A stretch of DNA of 64,000 bases from Ga0077560 sp046330435 (GTDB taxonomy: Bacteria > Actinomycetota > Thermoleophilia > Miltoncostaeales > Miltoncostaeaceae). The position numbers were made by a program, and so were the translations under genes. The DNA is taken from NCBI GenBank assembly GCA_046330435.1, contig JAXLST010000016.1:62001-126000 (forward strand). The letters run 5' to 3'. The notes beneath the pieces are model-generated. The model did not search any database. It saw only the letters and a program-made list of their open reading frames with translations, and was not told the DNA's origin. How positions within the stretch are numbered: position 1 is the first letter of the stretch; each line of letters begins with the position of its first letter. Below are positions 50,419 through 59,351 of the stretch, in pieces.

Positions 50419-52064
50419 CAGACGACGATCCGCTCGGTGTACCGGCCGAACACCGACTCCAGCCGCTCCACGATCTCCCCCTCGGTGGCCAGGGCGTCCA
50501 CCGCGCGGATGAGCGCCGGCATGACGTTGCGCGCGGGATCGGCGGCGCACGCCCGCACCTCCTCCAGCGCGGCGTCCACCCGCGCGGGGTTCCGGCCCGC
50601 CCGCGCCGCGGCGAGGCGCGCCAGCTGCCCCTCCTCGACGGCCGGGTCGATCCGGAGGATGTCCGCGGGGGGTTCGTCGCCGCCGTCGGTGAACGCGTTG
50701 ACGCCCACGATGATGCGGTCCCCGTCGTTGACCTGCCGCTCGAAGCGGTACGCGGCGTCGGCGATCTCCCCCACGAACCAGCCGTCGTCGATCGCCCGCA
50801 GGGCGCCCTCCAGCATCGAGCCGTCGCCGGTGTCCAGCAGGTGGGCGAACACCTCCTCCGCCCGCCGCTCCATCTCGTCGGTCATCCACTCCACGTACGG
50901 GGCGCCGCCGAGCGGGTCGGCGACGTTCGCGACGCCGGTCTCGTGGGCCACGACCTGCTGGGTGCGCAGGGCGATGCGGGCCGCACGGTCGGTGGGCAGC
51001 GCCAGGGCCTCGTCATGGCTGTCGGTGTGCAGGCTCTGCGTGCCGCCGAGGACCGCCGCCAGCGCCTGCAGCGCGACGCGCGCGATGTTGACCTCCGGCT
51101 GGGCGGCGGTGAGCGACACGCCCGCCGTCTGGGTGTGGAACCGGCACATGAGGCTGCGCTCGTCGCGGGCGCCGTACCGGTCCCGCATCCACCGCGCCCA
51201 GATCCTGCGCGCCGCCCGGAGCTTGCCGACCTCCTCGAAGAAGTCGCTGTGGCAGTTGAAGAAGAAGCTCAGCCGCGGGGCGAACGCGTCCACGTCCATC
51301 CCGGCGGCGACCGCGGCCTCCACGTAGGCGAAGCCGTTGGCCAGGGTGAACGCCAGCTCCTGGGCGGCGGTGCTGCCCGCCTCCCGGATGTGGTACCCCG
51401 ACACCGACACCGAGTGCCAGCGCGGCATCTCCGCCGTCGCGAAGGCGATCACGTCGGTGACCAGGCGCACCGACGGGCGCGGCGGGAACAGGTACTCCTT
51501 CTGGGCCTGGTACTCCTTGAGGATGTCGTTCTGGATGGTCCCCGACAGGGCGGCCCGGGGGACCCCGGAGCGCTCGGCGGCCACCACGTACATCGCCAGC
51601 AGGATCGCTGCGGGGCCGTTGACGGTCATGGACGTCGAGACCCGGTCCAGCGGGATGCCCGCGAACAGCTCCTCCACATCCAGGACGGTGTCGACCGCCA
51701 CCCCCGCCCGGCCCACCTCCCCGCGCGCCATGGGGTGGTCCGAGTCGGCCCCCATGAGGGTCGGCATGTCGAACGCGGTGGACAGCCCGGTGCCACCCGC
51801 GGCCAGCAGCTCCCGGAAGCGCCGGTTGGTGTCCGCCGCGCTCCCGAAGCCCGCGAACATCCGCATGGTCCACAGCCGGGACCGGTACGCCGGGGCGTGC
51901 AGGCCGCGGGTGTAGGGGAACTGGCCCGGGTACGGCGGGTCCCCGTACACCGGCTCCACCGGCACCCCGGACATGGTCTCGAACGGCGCGTCGCGCAGCG
52001 GCGTGCGCGCGTAGGCCTCCTCCCACTCCCGGCGGGGGGTGCCGTGCTCGTCCCCTGGGGTCAT
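50418..52064 (-). CDS. Acyl-CoA mutase large subunit, isobutyryl-CoA-mutase-like
   Basis: The 548-residue protein is a catalytic acyl-CoA mutase subunit: LWTMRMFAGFGSAADTN, GLSTAFDMPTLMGADSDHP, SGTIQNDILKEYQAQKEYLF, SVSGYHIREAG, RRIWARWMRDRYGA, FHTQTAGVSLTAAQPEVNIA. The two residues that set substrate type are Phe 70 (RMFAGF) and Gln 188 (QAQKEY). Methylmalonyl-CoA mutase has Tyr and Arg there; isobutyryl-CoA mutase has Phe and Gln (F80/Q198, the same offset of 10 for both). So interconversion of isobutyryl-CoA and n-butyryl-CoA is the better prediction than methylmalonyl-CoA isomerisation. Operon with the small subunit and the G-protein; a MarR gene is divergent. Confidence 0.9.
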   Translation of the reverse strand: MTPGDEHGTPRREWEEAYARTPLRDAPFETMSGVPVEPVYGDPPYPGQFPYTRGLHAPAYRSRLWTMRMFAGFGSAADTNRRFRELLAAGGTGLSTAFDMPTLMGADSDHPMARGEVGRAGVAVDTVLDVEELFAGIPLDRVSTSMTVNGPAAILLAMYVVAAERSGVPRAALSGTIQNDILKEYQAQKEYLFPPRPSVRLVTDVIAFATAEMPRWHSVSVSGYHIREAGSTAAQELAFTLANGFAYVEAAVAAGMDVDAFAPRLSFFFNCHSDFFEEVGKLRAARRIWARWMRDRYGARDERSLMCRFHTQTAGVSLTAAQPEVNIARVALQALAAVLGGTQSLHTDSHDEALALPTDRAARIALRTQQVVAHETGVANVADPLGGAPYVEWMTDEMERRAEEVFAHLLDTGDGSMLEGALRAIDDGWFVGEIADAAYRFERQVNDGDRIIVGVNAFTDGGDEPPADILRIDPAVEEGQLARLAAARAGRNPARVDAALEEVRACAADPARNVMPALIRAVDALATEGEIVERLESVFGRYTERIVV

Positions 52065-52090
52065 GCGGGCCCTTCCGGTTCGATTACGCT

Positions 52091-52111
52091 GATGTCCAAT
52101 AGTTGGATGTC
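52091..52111. promoter_or_regulatory. Pseudo-palindromic operator between the mutase operon and marR
   Basis: GATGTCCAA-TAG-TTGGATGTC: the inner CCAA/TTGG and outer bases pair, giving 7 of 9 matches. It sits 27 bases before the mutase start and upstream of the MarR gene. This is the expected position and size for a MarR-type operator. Confidence 0.65.
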
Positions 52112-52218
52112 AACGTAACCCACGGGACTAGGATCCGTCCATCGCCCCGCTCGACTTCGATCCGCTCGTCGAGGCCCGCCGCAACTGGGAGGCCCGCGGG
52201 TGGGGCGAACCCGCCGCG

Positions 52219-52641
52219 ATGCTCGCCGCCACCTCGGTGGCCCGCGCCCAGCAGATCCTCCTGGGGCGCATCGACGCGGCCCTGGCGCCGTTCGGGCTCA
52301 CCTTCTCCCGCTTCGAGGCCCTGGCGCTGCTGCACTTCTCGCGCCGGGGGTCGCTGCCGATGGGCAAGATCGGCGAGCGCCTGCAGGTGCACCGGGCGAG
52401 CGTGACCAACACGATCACCCGCCTGGAGCGCGACGGGCTGGTCGCCCGCGTGCCGTCCGGCCACGACCGCCGGACGGTGCTCGCCCAGATCACCGACGCC
52501 GGCCGGCGCGTGGTGGAGGAGGCCGCGGCGGCCCTGGCCGCCGGCCGGTTCGGCCTGGGGGACCTGGACGGCGCCGCGCTCGCCGCGCTGCACGACGCCA
52601 TCGTGCCCCTGCGCAGGTCCGCGGGGGACCTGCCGGACTGA
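52219..52641 (+). CDS. MarR-family regulator (N-terminus uncertain)
   Basis: 140 residues from ATG 52219: helix TSVARAQQILLGRIDAALAP, winged helix FSRFEALALLHFSRRG, MGKIGERLQVHRASVTNTIT, RLERDGLVARVPSGHDRRTV. The same frame upstream to 52141 encodes residues typical of this MarR group (DFDPLVEARRNWEARGWGEP), so the protein probably starts earlier. But only a non-standard ATC (52141) and no ATG/GTG/TTG is present before an in-frame TAG. It is divergent from the mutase operon and the likely acyl-CoA-responsive repressor. Confidence 0.8.
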   Translation: MLAATSVARAQQILLGRIDAALAPFGLTFSRFEALALLHFSRRGSLPMGKIGERLQVHRASVTNTITRLERDGLVARVPSGHDRRTVLAQITDAGRRVVEEAAAALAAGRFGLGDLDGAALAALHDAIVPLRRSAGDLPD

Positions 52642-52643
52642 CC

Positions 52644-53444
52644 TCAGCCCGGCATGCGCGCCACCGCGTTGAGCTTGCAGTAGTCGTAGACGAAGCCGTC
52701 GGGCCCCGCGGCGTCGCGGAGCGCCCGGTGGATGCGCTGGTCGAGCTCGCTGAACCCGCCGGGCGGGTTGCCGAGCAGGTGGGCGGCCACCGACCGGGTG
52801 CGCGCCATGAACGCGTCGGGGTCGGTGTGCCGGCGGCGGCGCTCCATCCACACGTCCACCGGCTCCAGCCCCGCGTCGCGCAGGTACCCGGCGATCTGGT
52901 CGACGTCCAGCTGGTTCTTGGCGAACCACCCGGTCCAGTCCTCCGGGGCGCCGACGCCCGCCAGCACGTCCCGCCAGGCGTCCTCGCCGCCGTGGCCGGC
53001 GGTGAGGATCCCGATGACGCCGCCGGGGCGCAGGGCCCGCGCCATGCGGGCGATCGCGCCGGGCTTGTCGGGGAACCAGTGGAGCGCCATCGCGCAGATC
53101 ACCGCGTCGAAGGCCCCGTCCTCGACGCCCATCTCCATGACGTCCTCGCAGCGCAGCTCCACCCGGACGTCGGGGAACTCGTCGCCCAGCTTGGCGGCGA
53201 AGCGCTCCAGCATCCCCTGGGAGGCGTCGACGCCCACGATCGTCTCGACGTCGCGGAACCGGCGCACCATCGACGCGGCGGTCCAGCCGGTGCCGCAGCC
53301 CACGTCCAGCACCGTGCGGTACGTGCCGCCGGGCAGGGACATGATGAGCCGGTCGGAGCCGGCGATGTTGTGCCGCACGGCCTCGTCGTAGGTGTCCGCG
53401 CCCTTGGTGAAGCCGTCCGGCGCGCTGGTGCTGTCGGTCGCCAC
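52644..53444 (-). CDS. Class I SAM-dependent methyltransferase
   Basis: 266 residues from GTG 53444 (GAGGA upstream). AdoMet-binding motif TVLDVGCGTGWTAASMVRRF, acidic end VGVDASQGMLERFAAKL, then AFDAVICAMALHWFPDKPGA and LRPGGVIGILTAGHGGE. This is a UbiE/Trm-type methyltransferase; substrate not readable. It converges with the MarR gene (2-base gap) and is followed upstream by the VOC gene on the same strand. Confidence 0.82.
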   Translation of the reverse strand: MATDSTSAPDGFTKGADTYDEAVRHNIAGSDRLIMSLPGGTYRTVLDVGCGTGWTAASMVRRFRDVETIVGVDASQGMLERFAAKLGDEFPDVRVELRCEDVMEMGVEDGAFDAVICAMALHWFPDKPGAIARMARALRPGGVIGILTAGHGGEDAWRDVLAGVGAPEDWTGWFAKNQLDVDQIAGYLRDAGLEPVDVWMERRRRHTDPDAFMARTRSVAAHLLGNPPGGFSELDQRIHRALRDAAGPDGFVYDYCKLNAVARMPG

Positions 53445-53493
53445 TGCCTGTCCTCGTTCCGTGGGTGTTCGTGCCGGGCCGCAGGGGGCGGCC

Positions 53494-54123
53494 TCAGCGA
53501 AGGATGATCTCGCCGTCCGCGGTCGCGATGCCGCACGCATGGATACCGGGTCCGGTGCCCGGCGCGTAGCGCACCGGCAGGCCGTGACCCGGGCCGAGCC
53601 ACCCCTCCAGCACGGGCTCGTGGTCGCCCACCTCCACGAAGGTGAAGCCGGTGGGCGCGCAGGTGTGGCCCGCGGCGGCGTAGCGCTCGGCCTGCACCCG
53701 GTGGCGCCCCGCCGGGTCGCCGATGATCTGGATGAAGAACGGCAGCGGGTAGCGCGGCATCCCGGCGGTGCGGAACACCATCACGTCGTCCTCGTTCCGG
53801 GCCTGCCCGGAGCGGATGGGAAGGCCGCGGCGGGCGGCGGTGTCGTCCAGGTCGTCCACGCCGAGGCACCACCACAGCACCCGGTCACGCCCCTGGAGCG
53901 TCGCCTCCAGCCACGCCCCGTCGGACTTGGTGGTGTCGTCGATCCCGAGCAGCTCCAGGAAGCACTGGGGGCCGAGGGGGACCACGCGGTTGCTGGTGCC
54001 GCCGAGGTGCGGGCTGCCCGCCACGGCGCCCAGCCCGAAATCGCGGCGCAGGCGCTCGCACGCCGCGTCGATGTCGACCACGCCGTAGATGACGTGGTCG
54101 ATGAAGAAGCCCTCACCGCTCAT
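53494..54123 (-). CDS. VOC / glyoxalase-like domain protein
   Basis: 209 residues of the glyoxalase-like type (PF13468-like): FFIDHVIYGVVDIDAACERL, LGGTSNRVVPLGPQCFLELLG, RVLWWCLGVDDLD, PLPFFIQIIGDPAGRH, GIHACGIATADGEIIL. Metal-binding His/Glu of the betaalphabetabetabeta modules are present in part (DHVIYG, ELLG, QIIG). The substrate is unknown. Same strand as and 49 bases before the methyltransferase start, so possibly one transcript. Confidence 0.75.
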   Translation of the reverse strand: MSGEGFFIDHVIYGVVDIDAACERLRRDFGLGAVAGSPHLGGTSNRVVPLGPQCFLELLGIDDTTKSDGAWLEATLQGRDRVLWWCLGVDDLDDTAARRGLPIRSGQARNEDDVMVFRTAGMPRYPLPFFIQIIGDPAGRHRVQAERYAAAGHTCAPTGFTFVEVGDHEPVLEGWLGPGHGLPVRYAPGTGPGIHACGIATADGEIILR

Positions 54124-54201
54124 GCCGCGATCCGCCTCCCGGTCGGTGGCCCGTTCCCGCGCGGCACTGTACGCCCGGCCCGCCCGCGGGGCCGGGCACG
54201 G

Positions 54202-54585
54202 TCACGCGGGGCGGCGCGTCCTCGCGCGGCGCCAGCCGTCCGCGGTGACCGGCCGGCGGCGTCCGGGCCCCCGCGGGCCGAACAGCAGCCGGTCGGCGGC
54301 CACGGGACGGTGCGGCACGCCGCACACCGCGAGGACGCGGGCGGCGATGGGCCTGCCCACGACCTGCAGGCCGCTGCCCCGCCCGGCGAGGACCCGCCGG
54401 GCGCGCATCACGGTGCGCGCCGCCGCGGCGCCGAACACCTCGACGTCCCGCACGTCCAGGACCGCGCCGGTGCCGGCCTCCACCTCCGTGAGGGCATCCA
54501 TCACCGCGGCCTCGTCGCCGGGGTCGATGCCGCCCTCCACCCGCACCCACCACGCCTCGGGCAGGCGTGTCGTCGTCACCCGCAT
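54202..54585 (-). CDS. STAS-domain protein
   Basis: 127 residues starting at ATG 54585 (GGAGGG eight bases upstream). A single STAS-like fold is seen: WWVRVEGGIDPGDEAAVMDA, VLDVRDVEVFGAAAARTVMR, GSGLQVVGRPIAARVLAVCG. STAS domains occur in anti-sigma-factor antagonists; the phosphoacceptor Ser of SpoIIAA is not obvious (DVEVFGAAAA), so control may be by binding only. A basic disordered tail follows. It follows the PEP-utilising enzyme gene on the same strand. Confidence 0.65.
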   Translation of the reverse strand: MRVTTTRLPEAWWVRVEGGIDPGDEAAVMDALTEVEAGTGAVLDVRDVEVFGAAAARTVMRARRVLAGRGSGLQVVGRPIAARVLAVCGVPHRPVAADRLLFGPRGPGRRRPVTADGWRRARTRRPA

Positions 54586-54684
54586 CCATCCCTCCGGGTC
54601 GGACGTCCGTCGCTCCATTTGTTCCATAGAAGGGCGTCTTTTCCGCACGGGCCGGGCCCCCTGGACCCGGCGCGGGCCCGCCGC

Positions 54685-57222
54685 TCAGGAGGCGCCGTCG
54701 TCCAGCAGCTCGACGTACCCATCGGTGCCGTTGATGCGGATGCGCTGCCCGTCCCGGATCGAGCGCGTCGCGTCCGCGACGCCCACAACGGCCGGCAGGC
54801 CGTACTCGCGGGCGATGACGGCCCCGTGGGTCATGACGCCCCCCACCTCGGTCACCAGGCCCGCGACGGTGACGAACACCGGCGTCCATGACGGGTCGGT
54901 GTGGGTGGTCACCAGGATGTCGCCCGGGGCGAGGTCCGCGGTGCGGATGTCGTGGGCGACCCGCGCCCGGCCCTCGGCCGTCCCGCCGGACACCGGCACG
55001 CCGGCGAGCGCGCCGGCGGGGACGTCCTCGCGCCGGTGGTCGCCGTGCAGCGCCTCGCCGTCGGAGGTGAGGACCCGTGGCGGGGCCAGCGTCGCGTGCC
55101 ACCGGAACTCCGCGCGTCGCCGGTCGATGAGCCCGAGGTCCGCGCGGCCCGTCCGGGCGGCCTCGTGGAGCTCCCCGACGGTCAGGAAGAACGCGTCCTC
55201 CGCCTCGCGCAGGGTCCCGGCGGCGACCAGGCGCCCCACCCCGCCCATGATCGCCCGGCGGTGGAGCGCGGTGCGCCGCACGATCCCGTACTTCGGGTAC
55301 TCCCGGTACCCGGCGAAGGTCCGCAGCCGGTCGATCTGCCGCGCCGCCTCGGCGGCCTTCGCGTCGCCGTCGGGCAGGGCCCGCAGGCGGTCCAGCAGCT
55401 CGCGCTCGCGCCCGGTGGCGCGCCGCAGGCCGTCCGCGAACCTCCGGGGCCCCTCGCCGGCGGGGAAGTTGCGGACGTTGGCGAGGATGAGCGGCACCAG
55501 CGCGGCCGGGTCGTCGCCCCACCGCGGCCGGGTGATGTCGATCTCCCCCACGCACCGGGCGCCGTAGCGGTCCAGCCAGGCGAGGATCGCCGCGCGGGCG
55601 CCCTCGCCGCCCTCCACCCCGGCGAGGTCGTCCAGGAACCCCGCGTCGCGGGCGCCCTCCAGCACGGCCACGGCCGCGGGGTGGACGCGCACGGCGTCCG
55701 CGACGTCCAGCAGGTCCAGACCCATCCGAGCGGTCACGTTGCCCGGCGCCGACAGCGAGAGGGCGTCCGCGGCGTTCCGCTCGCCCAGCCACTCCGCCAT
55801 CCGCTCGTTGAGCCACCAGGCGGCCTCCATGCCGGCCATGATCACCCGGTGGCTGCGCGGGTCGGTGAGCAGCCGCTTGAGCTCCGCGATGTCGTCCAGG
55901 ACGAGGTCGAACACCGCCGTGCCGGACACCCCGCGCATGCTGCGCTCCAGCCCGGCGACCGACGCCGCGTTCTCGGCGACCAGCTCGGCGACGAGCGCCG
56001 GATCGGCCTCCAGGGGCGGCGGGGCGGCGGGAGGGCCGCCGGCCGGGGCGGCGCCCGGCACGTCGGGGAGGGCCCACTGGTCGCGGCCCAGCACCCACTC
56101 GAGGGCGTCGCGGACGAGGGGGTCGGAGCGGCCCATGAGGTCCAGCAGGCCGGCGCGCTGCGCCGGGGAGGACATCATGTCCGTGACGTCCACGAACAGC
56201 CGGCCCCCGGCCTCGTGCATCGGGCGCATCGCGATGAGCTGCCACATCGACAGGCCGAGCGGGCGCATGGGGTCGGTCATCATCTGCTGGTGTCCCACGG
56301 ACACGTACACGCGGTCCCCCGGCTCCTCCGTCGCGGGCACGGGGAACAGCGTCGTGACCGGCCGGCTCTGGACGATGTGGAACCGGTCCTCCCGGAGGCA
56401 CCACTCGATGTCCTGCGGGTGCCCCATGTGCCCGGAGATGCGGCGGCCCAGGTCCGCCAGGCGCAGGACCTGCGCATCGGTGAGCACGGGACGCTCCCGT
56501 CCGTGGGCCGCGGCGGCGTGCACCACCCGGCCGTCGCGGACGGTGAACGCGTCCGCCGCCGCGCGGCCCGACACCAGCGCGTCGCCCCGGCCGGGAACGG
56601 CCTCCACGACGGCGGCCCGCCGGTCCCCGGAGACCGGGTCGGCGGTGAACAGGACCCCGGCGGCGTCCGCGTGCACCATCCGCTGCACGACCACCGCCAT
56701 CGCGGCGTCGCCGTGGGCGGTGCCGTTGCGGACGCGGTAGGCGACGGCCCGGTCGGTGAACAGCGACGCCCAGCAGCGGCGCACCCGGTCCAGCACGGCC
56801 TCCGGCCCGGCCACGTCGAGGAAGGAGTCGTGCTGGCCGGCGAAGGACGCGGTGGGCAGGTCCTCGGCGGTCGCGCTGGAGCGGACGGCGACCGGATCGC
56901 CGTCCAGGCGCGCGAGCGCCGCGGTGACCTCGTCCGCGACGTCGGCGGGGACCGGGGCGGCGGCGATGCGGCGGTGCACCTCGGCGGCGCGCGTCCGGAG
57001 GGTGTCCCCGTCACCCGGGTCGGTGCCGGCGAGCAGCTCGAGCGCCGGGCCCGCGGCCGCCGCCGCGAGCGCACGCCGGAAGGCCGCGGCGGTGACGCAG
57101 AACCACGGCGGCACCTCCACCCCGGGCATGCGCGCCAGCTCCGCCAGGGCGGCGCCCTTGCCGCCGGCCTCGGCGACGCGCGTCGCGCCGGCCTCGTCGA
57201 ACCACATCACGCAGGAGCCCAT
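54685..57222 (-). CDS. Rifampin-phosphotransferase-like / PEP-utilising enzyme
   Basis: 845 residues from ATG 57222. An ATP-grasp domain has GGKGAALAELARMPG and AVRSSATAEDLPTASFAGQ. The central domain has VGHQQMMTDPMRPLGLSMWQ and GGRLFVDVTDMMSSPAQR. The C-terminal phosphohistidine swivel domain has GGVMTHGAVIAREYGLPAVV (His about 799). This order (ATP-grasp, central substrate domain, PEP/His domain) and the VGHQQMMTD motif are those of rifampin phosphotransferase (Rph), which transfers the beta-phosphate of ATP to rifampicin. Environmental Rph homologues are common in soil bacteria and some may have other substrates. Confidence 0.85.
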   Translation of the reverse strand: MGSCVMWFDEAGATRVAEAGGKGAALAELARMPGVEVPPWFCVTAAAFRRALAAAAAGPALELLAGTDPGDGDTLRTRAAEVHRRIAAAPVPADVADEVTAALARLDGDPVAVRSSATAEDLPTASFAGQHDSFLDVAGPEAVLDRVRRCWASLFTDRAVAYRVRNGTAHGDAAMAVVVQRMVHADAAGVLFTADPVSGDRRAAVVEAVPGRGDALVSGRAAADAFTVRDGRVVHAAAAHGRERPVLTDAQVLRLADLGRRISGHMGHPQDIEWCLREDRFHIVQSRPVTTLFPVPATEEPGDRVYVSVGHQQMMTDPMRPLGLSMWQLIAMRPMHEAGGRLFVDVTDMMSSPAQRAGLLDLMGRSDPLVRDALEWVLGRDQWALPDVPGAAPAGGPPAAPPPLEADPALVAELVAENAASVAGLERSMRGVSGTAVFDLVLDDIAELKRLLTDPRSHRVIMAGMEAAWWLNERMAEWLGERNAADALSLSAPGNVTARMGLDLLDVADAVRVHPAAVAVLEGARDAGFLDDLAGVEGGEGARAAILAWLDRYGARCVGEIDITRPRWGDDPAALVPLILANVRNFPAGEGPRRFADGLRRATGRERELLDRLRALPDGDAKAAEAARQIDRLRTFAGYREYPKYGIVRRTALHRRAIMGGVGRLVAAGTLREAEDAFFLTVGELHEAARTGRADLGLIDRRRAEFRWHATLAPPRVLTSDGEALHGDHRREDVPAGALAGVPVSGGTAEGRARVAHDIRTADLAPGDILVTTHTDPSWTPVFVTVAGLVTEVGGVMTHGAVIAREYGLPAVVGVADATRSIRDGQRIRINGTDGYVELLDDGAS

Positions 57223-57359
57223 CCGCCCCTCCCTCCGCTCGCCGCCCCGACCGTGCCCGGGCATTGTGCGCCCCGGTTCCCGGCCTCATGCGGCGGCGAA
57301 CCGTGCGTCAAGATGTGGTGGGACGCTCCCCGGGAAACCCGCGCCTCCGGCGTCAGCGT

Positions 57360-58281
57360 TCAGCCGCTGGAGAACCGCTCGAAGCGCCGGGCGAGTCGAT
57401 CTGGATCCGGAGCAAGGCGCCGCCGTTCAGGTAGCTCAATGCGGGCTTCGTGAAATGTCTTGAGGAGTTCGAGCATCGGTCCGTCCTCCTCCTCAAGAAG
57501 CGCTCTCGAGACGTGGACCCGGTAGTCCGGGTCGATGCCGATCAAATCCTCGTCGAACGCACGGTGATGGATTGAGCAGAGGCTGAGCCCATTGGGCACA
57601 ACCGGCTCTCCCCGGTCTTCGCCGTCGGCGATGATGTGCGCCGCATCGAGGAGGCGACGCTCCTTGAGCCAGCAGACCGCGCATCGGTCGCCATATGCCG
57701 GGAGCACCAGCCCCCTGGAAGCGGCTCTGGTGGAGTCGTTGGCGGACGGTCCGGGTGGCGTAGCGCCGCTCCGGTTTCGGAGGAATGCCGAGTGTCGCGA
57801 CGCCTTGAGGAGCCGGGGTGATGAGCACGCGCCGCAACTCTCGGTCGACGACCCAACACGGATAGACCGGCTCGAACCAGCCAGGTCGCACCCCGACGAA
57901 GTAGACGATCGGCACGCCCTCGTCGTGAGCCGCACGCAACGCGATGTTGTCGGGAAGGTCCGCCGCCCCTTCGCGGAAGGCGTACCAGAACCCTTCGTCG
58001 GTCTCCTCGTCGTCGTACGGAGACTTCGACGAGGTCATGACCGCAAGTGCCGCGGAGCCTCGCTGTGCCGCGGCGCGGTGGATGCCCTTCAGATGGTTGA
58101 AGAAGGGAACGCGCTTACCGCCAAACTCAAAGCCGCGGTCCAACACACCCTTGTACGGCAGCTCAGACCCAAACTGGACGCGCAGGGCATCGAGCGCGAG
58201 GAAGCACCGGGCGCGGAGTTCGTGGTCGCGATCACTGGCCACCGAACAAGAGCGTAATCGCCCGAAATGGGTGGACGCCAC
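57360..58281 (-). pseudogene. HNH endonuclease, frameshifted in a G run
   Basis: The N-terminal part (58281 to about 57717) encodes FLALDALRVQFGSELPYKGV, VPFFNHLKGIHRAAAQRG, VPIVYFVGVRPGWFEPVYPC and QRLHQSRFQG. Then one extra G in the run at about 57709-57713 shifts the frame. The adjacent frame continues with LVLPAYGDRCAVCWLKERRL, LDAAHIIADGEDRGEPVVPN and GLSLCSIHHRAFDEDLIGID, an HNH zinc-finger nuclease core, to the stop at 57360. Together about 305 residues, like stand-alone restriction-type HNH proteins with N-terminal target domains. No methyltransferase partner is seen. Composition is somewhat lower in G+C than the flanks. Confidence 0.8.
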
Positions 58282-58309
58282 AAGACGCCGGTGGGCGGTC
58301 GGGGCGGCG

Positions 58310-59101
58310 TCAGCCGACCGGGACCGGTTCCCCGACTCCAGCCGTCTTCCGCCTCGACTTAATGATCGCGCTGACCAGAGTCCGTCCCCGACGGGTGATC
58401 AGCAGGCCCGCGAGGGCGACGACGGTGCCGGTGGCCGCGTCGAAGAAGTAATGGTTGCCGGTGGCCGTGACGGTGAGGACCATCACGGCGGGGTGCGCGG
58501 CGAACAGGGCCTTCACCCACCGGGTGCGGGCGGCCCGGTACCCGGCGATGCCCACCAGCAGGCTCCGCCCGACGTGCATGCTCGGGACGGCCGCGTACGG
58601 GTTGAACCGGATGCCGGCGAACGAGCCGTTGTCGTGGCCCGTGAGGCCGACGGTGTCGAGGATCCCGAGCTCGGGCACCAGGCGGGGCGGGGCGGCGGGG
58701 AACGCCACGAACACCACCGTCGCGATGGCGATCGACACCAGCAGCGCCGTGCGCAGCTCCCGGTACGCCGTGCGGTCGCGCACGGCGAGGACCACCAGCG
58801 TCGCCGCGATGACCGGCGCGAAGCCCGCCATGTAGTACGCCGACAGCGCGCCGCGCAGCGGCTCGAGGGCGGACTGGACGTCCATCTCCCGGAACACGCC
58901 CAGGGAGTGCTCCAGGCCGATCACCCCGCGGGCGTTGGCGATCGCCTCCTCGCGCCCGCCGATGGTGAGGCCCCGCACCGCGAGGTAGACCCCGTACAGG
59001 GCGACCCAGATCCCGATCTCCCCGCCCATGAACGCCAGCCGGCGGCGCGCCGGCGAGGCGTTCCGGGTGCGGCGGCCGGAAGGGGTCGCGGACACGGACA
59101 T
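58310..59101 (-). CDS. PAP2-superfamily membrane phosphatase
   Basis: 263 residues from ATG 59101 (GGAAAGGAA upstream). Six membrane helices with PAP2 motifs of the inositol-phosphorylceramide-synthase-like kind: FNPYAAVPSMHVGRSLLVG (PSxH) and ATGNHYFFDAATGTVVAL (HxxxD). Such proteins hydrolyse or transfer lipid phosphates at the membrane, for example in phosphoinositol or polyprenyl lipid metabolism. Which lipid is used cannot be read. Confidence 0.85.
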   Translation of the reverse strand: MSVSATPSGRRTRNASPARRRLAFMGGEIGIWVALYGVYLAVRGLTIGGREEAIANARGVIGLEHSLGVFREMDVQSALEPLRGALSAYYMAGFAPVIAATLVVLAVRDRTAYRELRTALLVSIAIATVVFVAFPAAPPRLVPELGILDTVGLTGHDNGSFAGIRFNPYAAVPSMHVGRSLLVGIAGYRAARTRWVKALFAAHPAVMVLTVTATGNHYFFDAATGTVVALAGLLITRRGRTLVSAIIKSRRKTAGVGEPVPVG

Positions 59102-59351
59102 GGGGTTCCTTTCCGTTGCTGCGATGCGATGGGGGAACCATCCGGCGCGCCCGCGAGGCCTCACCCGGGTGCGGGTGATCCGGGGACCCGGCACCACCCG
59201 GCGGCCCGTGCGGCGGGCGGTCACCACGGGAACGCGCCGGGGGCGGGCTGGTGCGGGGGATGCGGATCACCCGGACCGGGTGACGCCGGCTCACCCGGGG
59301 GTGACCGGACCATGGGTGACGTCAACGCGATGCGCCGAGGGAGGCGATCGG

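Noticed and set aside
50418..52064. Annotation as methylmalonyl-CoA mutase
   Set aside because: The two substrate-determining positions are Phe and Gln, as in isobutyryl-CoA mutase, and the B12 domain is a separate subunit.
57360..58281. A restriction-modification system
   Set aside because: Only an HNH nuclease is present, and it is frameshifted; no methyltransferase or specificity gene adjoins it. The methyltransferase at 52644 is a small-molecule type.
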